A stretch of 15,511 nt of DNA, taken from NCBI GenBank assembly GCA_030043395.1, contig JASHXW010000004.1:1-15511 (forward strand), read 5' to 3'. Source of the DNA: Streptosporangiaceae bacterium (lineage in GTDB: Bacteria > Actinomycetota > Actinomycetes > Streptosporangiales > Streptosporangiaceae). Below are positions 1-7,172 of this stretch, in pieces (position 1 is the stretch's first letter; the number at the start of each line of letters is the position of its first letter). The notes under the pieces were generated by a model that saw only the letters and a list, made by a program, of their open reading frames with translations, made no database searches and was not told where the DNA came from. A program made the translations under genes and the position numbers.

Positions 1-2
1 TC

Positions 3-1910
3 GGATGGGGGTTCGGCTACCCCGACGCCATCACCTATGACGCCGGCGACCTGTTCGTAGCCAATGCGGTTGGCGATTCCGTGACCGAATTCAGGGCAAC
101 GACCGGCGCGCTCGTGCGCGTGATCTCGGGCTCGAGCTTTGATTTCAACGACCCCGCAGCGATCACCGCCGACGACGGCGACGTGTTCGTGGTCAATTCA
201 GGTGGCACGTCAGGGGTCTTCTGCGTCGCGGGGTGCACCCAGAAAGGCAGTCGCGGTATTCGCCACCCGGGCGCCCCGGGCGCGACGCCAGTCGACTCGG
301 TGACCGAGTTCAAGGCCTCGACGGGCGCGCTCGTGCGGGTCATCTCCGCCTCGAACTACGACTTCGAGTACCCGGACGCCATCGCAGCCGATGGAGGCGA
401 CCTCTTCGTCGCTAATGCGGGCGGCGAGTCGGTCACCGAGTTCAAGGCGTCGACCGGTGCCCTGGTCCGGGTCATCTCGGCTACTCGCTACTACATCAAC
501 TACCCGGTCGCTATCGCAGTCGACGGTGGTGACGTGTTCGTGGCCAATACCGCCTTGAACTCGGTGACCGAGTTCAAGGCCTCGACGGGCGCCCTCGTCC
601 GGCTGATCACGTCTCCGAAGAGCAATAACCTCGATTACCCGGACGCCTTCGCGGTGGACGGCGGCGACCTCTTCGTGACCGATTCGAGCGGCAACTTCGT
701 GACCGAGCTCAGCGCATCGACCGGCGCGGTCGTGCGGTTGATCTCTGGCTCGCGCTATAAGTTCAAGTACCCCGATGCCATCGCCTTCCATGCCGGCAAC
801 GTGTTCGCGGCTAACGAGAATGGCGGCTCGGTGACCGAGTTCAGTGCGTCGACCGGTGCCCTCGAGCGCGTGATCTCGGGCACGAGCTACGGACTACGCA
901 GCCCCGTCGCCATCACCGCGGACAGCGCGGATGTCTTCGCGGCCAACGAGATCGGCGGGTCGGTGTCCGAGTTGAGCGCGTCGACCGGCCACGCGGTACG
1001 CCTGATCTCTGGCTCGGCCTACCAGGTGGACTTGCCCTCTGGAATCACCGCCGACGGAGGTGACCTGTTCGTGGCCAATGGCGGCGGGAACTCCGTGACC
1101 GAGTTCAGCGCGTCAACCGGGGACGAGGTACGGGTCATCTCAGGCTCGCGTTACAAGTTCAATCGCCCGTACGCCGTCGTGGCGGACGGCGGTGACCTGT
1201 TCGTCGCGAACGGAGGTGGCAACTCGGTGACCGAGTTCCGTGCCTCGACCGGCGCGCTCGTGCGGGTCATTGCGGGCTCGCGCTACGCGCTCGACGACCC
1301 ATTCGCGATCACGGCCGACGACGGCGACTTGTTCGTCGTGAACTGGGCTGGCAACTCCGTTACCGAGCTCAACCCGTCGACTGGAGCTCTCGTGCAGGTG
1401 ATCTCCGCACCGGACTACCAGTTCGACAACCCGTCGGCCATCGCAGCCGACGATGGCAACCTCTTCGTGGCCGATACCAGCGGCGACTCGGTCACCGAGT
1501 TCAGTGCCACGACCGGAGCACTCGTCCAGGTGATCTCGGGCTCGAGCTTCGGCTTCAACGAGCCTGCCTCCATCGCGGACGACGCCGGTAACCTGTTCGT
1601 GGCCAATTACGCTGGCAAGTCGGTCACCGAGTTCAGTGCCTCCTCAGACGACCTCGTGCAGGTGATCTCGGGCTCCGACTACCAGCTCGCTTCCCCGGCC
1701 GCCGTCACGGCTGATGGTGCGGACCTGCTCGTGGCCAATCTGGGTGGCGACTCGGTCAGCGAGATAAGCGCCTCCACCGGAGCGCTCGTTCAGGTGGTCG
1801 ACGGCTCGGGCTACGAATTCGACAGCCCGGACGCCGTCGCAGCCGACGCCGGGCACCTGTTCGTGACCAACTTTGGCGGCCAGTCGATCACTAGCTTCGC
1901 CGCTCCGTAG
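3..1910 (+). CDS. Beta-propeller repeat protein, 5' end missing
   Basis: The frame is open to the left window edge, so the true start and any signal peptide lie outside; the GTG at 81 is an internal codon within a repeat. The visible protein has a partial blade, then thirteen repeats of 44 residues (one has 45, one carries an insertion) and ends in a short tail, SITSFAAP, that repeats only the first strand of a unit. The consensus unit reads roughly S-V-T-E-F-x-A-S-T-G-A-L-V-x-V-I-S-G, an aromatic pair, P-x-A-I, A-D-G-G-D-L-F-V-A-N-x-G-G. This length and pattern match NHL/YVTN-like beta-propeller blades. The lone first strand at the C-terminus could close the ring with the N-terminus. No catalytic residues are recognisable. 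Export is inferred from the fold and the neighbouring secreted proteins, not seen. It converges on the next gene. Confidence 0.85.
   Translation, partial: GWGFGYPDAITYDAGDLFVANAVGDSVTEFRATTGALVRVISGSSFDFNDPAAITADDGDVFVVNSGGTSGVFCVAGCTQKGSRGIRHPGAPGATPVDSVTEFKASTGALVRVISASNYDFEYPDAIAADGGDLFVANAGGESVTEFKASTGALVRVISATRYYINYPVAIAVDGGDVFVANTALNSVTEFKASTGALVRLITSPKSNNLDYPDAFAVDGGDLFVTDSSGNFVTELSASTGAVVRLISGSRYKFKYPDAIAFHAGNVFAANENGGSVTEFSASTGALERVISGTSYGLRSPVAITADSADVFAANEIGGSVSELSASTGHAVRLISGSAYQVDLPSGITADGGDLFVANGGGNSVTEFSASTGDEVRVISGSRYKFNRPYAVVADGGDLFVANGGGNSVTEFRASTGALVRVIAGSRYALDDPFAITADDGDLFVVNWAGNSVTELNPSTGALVQVISAPDYQFDNPSAIAADDGNLFVADTSGDSVTEFSATTGALVQVISGSSFGFNEPASIADDAGNLFVANYAGKSVTEFSASSDDLVQVISGSDYQLASPAAVTADGADLLVANLGGDSVSEISASTGALVQVVDGSGYEFDSPDAVAADAGHLFVTNFGGQSITSFAAP
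78..1883 (+). repeat. Thirteen tandem 132-bp coding repeats (propeller blades)
   Basis: Units begin at 78, 297, 429, 561, 696, 828, 960, 1092, 1224, 1356, 1488, 1620 and 1752. All are 132 bp except the first, which carries about 87 extra bases, and the fourth, which is 135 bp. The most conserved part of each unit encodes the S-V-T-E-F start. Third codon positions differ freely between units while the protein stays similar, so the array looks old and kept by selection on the protein rather than freshly amplified. Confidence 0.9.
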
Positions 1911-1934
1911 CTGCTAGCGCTGGAAAGGCCGCCT

Positions 1935-1949
1935 GCCTCATCCCGAGGC
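1935..1949. terminator. Possible bidirectional hairpin between convergent genes
   Basis: A 5-bp stem GCCTC/GAGGC closes a 5-base loop between the ends of two convergent genes and overlaps the TGA stop of the minus-strand gene (1938-1940). There is no T-tract on either side, and the stem is short. It is placed where a terminator is expected, but the evidence is weak. Confidence 0.3.
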
Positions 1950-4900
1950 GTCGATCACCAGGCAGGACGAGCACGTGTAGGCAGTCAGGTCCGGCTCGGT
2001 CAGGGTCACATTGAGCGAGGCGCCCACCACGGCGTCTCCGAGTACCTGGATGGTCACGCTGGCCGTAGTCGAGTTCTCGATGTCGACTGACTTCACCTCG
2101 ACCCCGGTGCCCGAGACGATCACGTTCGCGGGCGAGGTGAACCCGCCGTTCGACGTCAGGGTGAGTGTCTCGGTGCTGCCCACGTCGGCGGTTCCTGGCG
2201 AGACGCCGATCGGGGTGTCCTGACCCGGTGTCGTCACCGCGTATTCCGTCAGCGGCAAGGCCGACGACTCAGCGCCGATCAGCAAGTCATTGCCGTCGAA
2301 GACCGGCTGAGCGAAGTCGCCGCGCGGCGTGGTCGAGACGTAGCCCAGGATGTCTCCGTTGCTGGCATTCAGCAGGTAGACGCCGGTCGTGCCGGTTCCA
2401 GGAGCGTTCAGGACGGGTGCGGCGATCACGCCCGCCCCGTCCTCTGACGGGCTGCCTACGACCCAGCCGGGCAGGCCCGTCGACCAGACGGGCTGGCCGG
2501 TGGTGGGATTGAGCGCCTGGACCGATCCGTTGTACTGGGTGCCGTCGATCGTGGTGATGCTGCCGCCGCCCTCGATGAGGTACTGGCCGTTCCAGATGGC
2601 GGCCGAGTCGCACTCGTTGGACTCCGGCCCGGTTGTCGGCACGCCCATCCGGTGCTCCCACAGCGCCCCGGCGTCCACGTCGTAGGCCCGCACCGCGTAA
2701 TAGATGCCGTCCTTGTTGCACGCCCCGACCATCGTCGTCGCGACCCCGTCCGGATAGGCGGTGAACACCGTGGGCGAGCCGCCGAAGTCTGAATCCCCGA
2801 TCGCCTGGTTCGACGGGATCATGAACGAACCGAGCAGTTTCAGCGTCGACCCGTTGAGCACCACGATTGACTCGGCGTGCGGGATCTGGTCGTTTCCTAC
2901 CGAGTTTCCTGTCGACACGGCGAGGTCACCGTTGGGCAGTGCTGCGATGCTGCTCCACACGCTGCCGCCAACCACGTTCGACGGCAGCGAGTCCCAGTAG
3001 CCCAGCCGCTTGCCCGTGCTCTGGTTGATCTCGAGAATCCCGGCGCGCACGAGCGGCAGGTCGCAATTGGACGAGATGCCGATGTAGACCTTGCCATTGG
3101 CGATCGTGGGCGAGCCCCACGCGTAGTAGTTGTCCGGGCCGCCCGTCAGGCTGCCGGGGATGCCGACGAGCGACTTCCACTCCGTCGCGCCGGTCGCGGC
3201 ATTGATCGCGTACAGGTAGCCGTCTGGTCCGTTCACGTACACCGTTTGCTTGTGAGTGGCCGGATCGTCGGCGACCGCCGCGGTCGAGGTGACTCCGAGC
3301 GTGCCGCCCTCGCAGGAGGTCGGCGCCTCGATGCCGAGGAAGTCTGACCACAGGATCTGGCGGGTTGCCTCGCTGACGGCATACATGTAGCCGTCCTCCA
3401 GCCCGACGTAGATGACGCCGTCGGAAACGATCGGGCTGGCGAGGTCATTGGACGTTCCGCTGTTAGTCGAGGCTGGCGGCGTCCACTGCCAGATCGGCAG
3501 GAGGTCGGGGATCGAGCTGGTCGTGATGGAGGTCGCGCCGGGGTTGTACGAGGTGTGCGCCGCCCCGTCGAGGTAAGCCGACCAGTCAGCCGTGTAGTAG
3601 GTATAGGCAGCCAGGGTTCGGTTCGGGCTGGCCAGCCCGGACTGGCTGGTCACCGTGACGTTGACTGTCAGCGCGGAGTCTGTGTCGGGAAGCGCGGGAA
3701 TTGTGGCATCGATCTGAGTGGGCGCGACGACGGTGATGTCCTTGGCGGTGACGGCGCCAAACTTCACGGTCGCCCCGGCGGCGAAATTCCCGCCGTCGAT
3801 GGTGACCTCGGTTCCGCCAGCCGCTGGCCCCAGCGAGGAGCTGAGCGAGGTCACCACGGGCACGCCGCTAGCCGGGTCGACCGAGCCGATCGCGCAGCCG
3901 TAGGCCTCGTCCGCCTGGATCCCTCGCTGGTCGGGCACCGGGCACAGCGAGACTGCCGGGCTGCCCGAGATGCTGGCGACCGCCGGGTTAGGAATCTGCT
4001 CGAGCACGGGGCTCTTCGAGGTCGGCTCCATGGTGAGGGTCGGGCCGCCATGATGCTTGAGCGGCCCGAGTTCCGGGTTGACCCCGATCAGGTCGTCCGC
4101 CGCCTTGAACCCGCACGTGGCGCTCTTGTCGGTGATGAGGTTGTATCCGCCATCGCCGATACGTCCGGTGCAGTTCGCCATCGACCCGGCGATGATGCTC
4201 CCGGCGACGTGGACTGACCCGCCTTCCTCGTCGATGGCCGGACGACCCAGGCTGTTGTCGATGGTGGAGTTCAGCACCAGGAAGGTGCCGGTGCCCGCGG
4301 CGTCGCCGCTGTCCGTCGCTGAGCCTTGCCTGGTTGCCTTGTCAGCGAAGAAAGTTGAGGTCCGCACGGTCACCGTGCCGCTGCCCCGCTCGGCGTTGTC
4401 GATCGCGCCGCCGTCAGTGGCGCTGTCGTGGGAGAAGGTCGAGCCGGTCACGGTGAGCGTGCCCTTGCCGTTGGAATCGGCGTTGTCGATCGCGCCGCCG
4501 TTGACGGAGTGATCGTCGGAGAACGTCGATCCGGTCACGGTCGCCTTGCCGGTGCCGCTGTCACCGGTGTCAATAGCCCCGCCGTGAGCGGCGGCACTGT
4601 CGCCATCGAAGGTCGAGTCGGTCACGGTGAGCGTGCCGGTACCGCCATCGCCGCTGTCGATCGCGCCGCCCCGCTGTGAGCTGTCGTCGGAGAAGGTGGA
4701 GCCGGCAACCGTCAGGCTGCCGCTACCCCGGACCGTGGCGACGACGGATCCGCTGTTGATGGCACCGCCGAAATAGGTCGACTTATCGTGGGTGAAAGCG
4801 GAGTCGGCCACCGTCAAGGCCGCGCCGTGGCCGATTGCCACGGCGCCGCCGACCTGTGCCGAGCAGCCCGTGATGGTGACTCGGGAGAGGCTGAGCGTTC

Positions 4901-5453
4901 CCATGTCGCCGATTCCGCCGCCACCGTTCGGGCCCGTGTTATCGCCGCCGAGGATCGTAATCGAGTCAATGTCAGCGAAGACGTTCTGGTTGACGGTGAT
5001 GGCGGATCCATCGCAGGAACTCGTGGGGCAGTGAACCGCACCTGATCCGTCGCCGTTGATGACGGGAGAGCTCACTCCCGATGCCGGGCCAATCGTGACG
5101 GGCGCGCTAGCGGACGTCCCCGAGGTCGCGATCACGAAGTTGCCTACGTACTTCGCCGACTTGCCGCTTGTGGCCAGCAGGACGTTGCCCCCTGCGCCAA
5201 CGAGACCGAGCGCCTCGGTCAGGGTGCACTCGCGATCGCTGTGGCTGGTCCGCGGGCAACTCGATGGTGACTTCGCCGTGCCATTGGCGTACGCGTACAA
5301 GCTCGTGGCCGACGCCGTCGTCATCTCGCGGTCGGCGGCGTTACTCGCACCGGGGATGGCCATTGCCGCGGCGGCAAGCGCTGCGGCGGCAAGGACTGAA
5401 CCGAACCGCCTAGGGGATGACGGTCGTGGTGTCCGGCCGAAAGCTCGTATCAT
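1938..5453 (-). CDS. Secreted mosaic protein: beta-helix, IPT/TIG and PQQ-like propeller
   Basis: Predicted 1,171-residue exported protein. Residues 1-40 form a signal peptide (basic start, Ala/Leu core, cleavage near A-S-N-A-A). Residues about 150-450 form a right-handed beta-helix of the Chlamydia Pmp type, with 28-29-residue rungs carrying T-V-T-x-S-T-F and G-G-A-I-D. Residues about 453-525 match the choice-of-anchor-Q pattern (D-x-x-L-G-P-L, G-G-P-T-L-T, S-P-A, D-Q-R-G, I-G). Residues 531-620 are an IPT/TIG Ig-like domain. Residues about 650-1070 are a PQQ-like (BamB-like) propeller with S-P-I-V-x-D-G-V-I-Y-V-G type blades. Residues about 1080-1171 look Ig-like and end near a C-S-S-C motif. 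No LPXTG or C-terminal membrane anchor is seen. The ATG at 5453 is chosen because GGAAAG lies 9 bases upstream and the signal peptide follows; ATG 5462 is the alternative. Role unknown; adhesion or matrix binding is inference. Confidence 0.88.
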   Translation of the reverse strand: MIRAFGRTPRPSSPRRFGSVLAAAALAAAAMAIPGASNAADREMTTASATSLYAYANGTAKSPSSCPRTSHSDRECTLTEALGLVGAGGNVLLATSGKSAKYVGNFVIATSGTSASAPVTIGPASGVSSPVINGDGSGAVHCPTSSCDGSAITVNQNVFADIDSITILGGDNTGPNGGGGIGDMGTLSLSRVTITGCSAQVGGAVAIGHGAALTVADSAFTHDKSTYFGGAINSGSVVATVRGSGSLTVAGSTFSDDSSQRGGAIDSGDGGTGTLTVTDSTFDGDSAAAHGGAIDTGDSGTGKATVTGSTFSDDHSVNGGAIDNADSNGKGTLTVTGSTFSHDSATDGGAIDNAERGSGTVTVRTSTFFADKATRQGSATDSGDAAGTGTFLVLNSTIDNSLGRPAIDEEGGSVHVAGSIIAGSMANCTGRIGDGGYNLITDKSATCGFKAADDLIGVNPELGPLKHHGGPTLTMEPTSKSPVLEQIPNPAVASISGSPAVSLCPVPDQRGIQADEAYGCAIGSVDPASGVPVVTSLSSSLGPAAGGTEVTIDGGNFAAGATVKFGAVTAKDITVVAPTQIDATIPALPDTDSALTVNVTVTSQSGLASPNRTLAAYTYYTADWSAYLDGAAHTSYNPGATSITTSSIPDLLPIWQWTPPASTNSGTSNDLASPIVSDGVIYVGLEDGYMYAVSEATRQILWSDFLGIEAPTSCEGGTLGVTSTAAVADDPATHKQTVYVNGPDGYLYAINAATGATEWKSLVGIPGSLTGGPDNYYAWGSPTIANGKVYIGISSNCDLPLVRAGILEINQSTGKRLGYWDSLPSNVVGGSVWSSIAALPNGDLAVSTGNSVGNDQIPHAESIVVLNGSTLKLLGSFMIPSNQAIGDSDFGGSPTVFTAYPDGVATTMVGACNKDGIYYAVRAYDVDAGALWEHRMGVPTTGPESNECDSAAIWNGQYLIEGGGSITTIDGTQYNGSVQALNPTTGQPVWSTGLPGWVVGSPSEDGAGVIAAPVLNAPGTGTTGVYLLNASNGDILGYVSTTPRGDFAQPVFDGNDLLIGAESSALPLTEYAVTTPGQDTPIGVSPGTADVGSTETLTLTSNGGFTSPANVIVSGTGVEVKSVDIENSTTASVTIQVLGDAVVGASLNVTLTEPDLTAYTCSSCLVIDASG
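4263..4718 (-). repeat. Beta-helix rung repeats (28-29 residues)
   Basis: Within the beta-helix part of the mosaic protein, the strand motif of the type T-L-T-V-T-x-S-T-F recurs at residues 246, 274, 303, 332, 360 and 389, a period of 28-29 residues (84-87 bp). Most rungs also carry G-G-A-I-D. The motif resembles the F-x-x-N and G-G-A-I repeats of Chlamydia polymorphic membrane proteins. Confidence 0.8.
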
Positions 5454-5572
5454 TCGCCGCATCTTTCCGCGATGACCAATATGGTGACGCCAGTGATCGT
5501 AGAGCACCGATGGGTCAGAAACTGGCAAACCACAAGGCGCTGGCTGATCTTGGTGAGGTTGCGCTTCATCGG

Positions 5573-5593
5573 CCCGGCGGGCTAACGGCCGGG
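5573..5593 (-). terminator. Weak hairpin at the stop codon of the C-x5-C repeat gene
   Basis: A 6-bp stem CCCGGC/GCCGGG with a 9-base loop spans the stop codon of the 5582-6964 gene. No T-tract follows. It may reduce read-through into the downstream mosaic gene, or be a chance GC-rich pairing. Confidence 0.25.
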
Positions 5594-6964
5594 TGTCTCG
5601 GCCAGCACGTACGCGTCTCCGGTGAAGCCAGGCCTGACTCCCAGGCCTGCGACGCAAGTGGCTGTCGCGGTGCACGACACCGAGTAAAGCGTGTCGTAGT
5701 TCCCGACGCCGGAGACGTTCTTTGCCGTACCCCAGACGCCGTCTGCCTCGCTGACGACGAACGCGACGCTGTGGCCGGAGACCAGCGTGTAGAGGCCTCC
5801 TGCAGTGCAGTCGCCTTTGGAGCGGCACGACACCGAGGCAGTCAGCGCGGATACGCCGGTGTTTTGCTTCACCGTGCCTGGCACGGCCTCACCAGGGGCC
5901 CACTTGCCGCCGACCTCGCTGGTCACGAAGGCTTGCTGCCGTCCGGCGGCGTCTGTGTAGAACCCGCCAGCACCGCAGTTGCCGGCGGACGAGCATGAGA
6001 TCTGGTCGATCCCCACGGATGGACCTGGGCTCAGTCCGTTAATGCCGCCCAGCCGCAGCGACTTCCCCCAGGTCCCAGCCTTGCTGCCGACGACGAACGC
6101 GGTGTTGTTAAAGCCGCCGTCGGTGTAGATACCGCCAGCGCCGCAATTCCCGGGGGAGGTGCACGAGATGGCGCTCAGCTGCGCGTACGCGCCCTTGTTC
6201 AGGGTCGGAAGGCCGGGCAGGTTCGCGGCGGCGTGCCAGCGGTAGCCGACCTGGCTGACGACGAAGGCTTGCTGGGCGCCCGAGCTGTCGGTGTACAGGC
6301 CGCCGCCTGCGCAGTTGCCGGCCGACGGGCACGACAGCGCGCTGAGCGAGGCGTACCCGCCCTTGTTCAGGGCCCCGAGTTTCGGCAGCTGCTGTGCTTT
6401 ACCCCAGACGCCTTTCTTCTGGGTGACGACGAAAGCCTGCGTGTGCGAGCCGTCAGCGTAGGAGCCGCCGGCGACGCAGGAGCCCGCTGCGCCGCACGAT
6501 AGCGCGTTGATCACGCCCTTCCCGGCCCGGTTCAGTGCCGTCAGGCCCGGCACCTTCTCCGCCAGGAGCCACTTGCCGCTCTTCTCGCTGGCTAGGTACG
6601 GCGTACCGGAGTAATCACCGGCGGCGCCGCAGTTGCCTTTCGAAGCGCACGACACGGACCACTGCACATCCAGCCCGCTGGTCCCCGGCACGGGCCTGGC
6701 CGTGGCCCATTTCCCATTAGTCTCGCTGTCCACGAAACCCGTGCCGCCGGCACTGCAATCCCCAGTCGCGCTGCACGATACCGACAGCACGGCGCTCCGC
6801 GGCCCCGTACCCGGCAGCCTATGCGCCGTGCCCCAGACTCCCGCCCCGACTGCTGGCCGCGCGCTGGCGTCTGCGGGAGCCGCACCGCCAAGGCTGCCAG
6901 CCAGCCCGAAGCCCAGCCCGAAGGCAACGGAACAGGCCAGGATCGCAGCCGATCGCCTAAGCAT
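5582..6964 (-). CDS. Secreted protein with eight C-x5-C repeats
   Basis: A 460-residue protein of unrecognised family. Residues 1-35 are a signal peptide (M-L-R-R, a long hydrophobic stretch, cleavage near A-S-A). The rest is eight repeats of about 42-56 residues. Each has a G-x-W-G-x-A start, a P-G-L-like turn and the core S-C-x-S-x-G-N-C-x-A-G-G-x-Y, and most end in A-F-V-V-S-E. Cysteine pairs fall at 64/70, 106/112, 157/163, 212/218, 268/274, 324/330, 380/386 and 431/437, always with five residues between. An eight-bladed propeller with one disulfide per blade is my inference. The ATG at 6964 is preferred because GAGG lies 9 bases upstream; the in-frame TTG at 6979 has no ribosome-binding site. 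It lies 128 bases upstream of the mosaic protein gene on the same strand. Confidence 0.85.
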   Translation of the reverse strand: MLRRSAAILACSVAFGLGFGLAGSLGGAAPADASARPAVGAGVWGTAHRLPGTGPRSAVLSVSCSATGDCSAGGTGFVDSETNGKWATARPVPGTSGLDVQWSVSCASKGNCGAAGDYSGTPYLASEKSGKWLLAEKVPGLTALNRAGKGVINALSCGAAGSCVAGGSYADGSHTQAFVVTQKKGVWGKAQQLPKLGALNKGGYASLSALSCPSAGNCAGGGLYTDSSGAQQAFVVSQVGYRWHAAANLPGLPTLNKGAYAQLSAISCTSPGNCGAGGIYTDGGFNNTAFVVGSKAGTWGKSLRLGGINGLSPGPSVGIDQISCSSAGNCGAGGFYTDAAGRQQAFVTSEVGGKWAPGEAVPGTVKQNTGVSALTASVSCRSKGDCTAGGLYTLVSGHSVAFVVSEADGVWGTAKNVSGVGNYDTLYSVSCTATATCVAGLGVRPGFTGDAYVLAETPGR

Positions 6965-6973
6965 AGCGAAATA

Positions 6974-6977
6974 CCTC
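6974..6977 (-). promoter_or_regulatory. Ribosome-binding site that fixes the ATG 6964 start
   Basis: GAGG on the minus strand lies 9 bases before the ATG at 6964. It falls inside the longer frame that would begin at TTG 6979, so it argues for the shorter protein. Confidence 0.6.
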
Positions 6978-7172
6978 AAATAGTATTTTGAACATACATC
7001 TACGCTGAGCGAGTCACATTATCATCCTCACGCGACCGTTTCCCGTCGAATGAGGGAGCGGGCGGCAGTTGACCAGCACTAGGTCGGCAACAGTCGGCGG
7101 GTCGGCTGCGTTCTCGCTAATAATCCCTTTCTCCCTCGGGCTGCACGACCGGAAGCCGGGATCACAGCAATA

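Noticed and set aside
210..791. Minus-strand open frame opposite the propeller array
   Set aside because: It mirrors the repeat codons of the plus-strand gene and shows no independent domain.
78..1883. Regular repeats that could suggest CRISPR or a satellite
   Set aside because: The 132-bp units keep one open frame and a blade-like protein pattern; there are no short identical repeats with unique spacers.
3555..4217. Plus-strand open frame opposite the beta-helix/TIG region
   Set aside because: Low-complexity Arg/Gly/Asp composition; the minus-strand frame has clear domains.
5454..5828. Extension of the mosaic protein frame by 125 codons upstream of ATG 5453
   Set aside because: The added part is Arg/His-rich, lacks domain similarity, runs antisense-style through the next gene's 3' end and would bury the signal peptide.
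6965..7172. Promoter for the C-x5-C repeat gene in the 208-base gap
   Set aside because: The AT-rich stretch near 6978-7020 offers several -10-like hexamers but none with a matching -35 at 16-18 bases.
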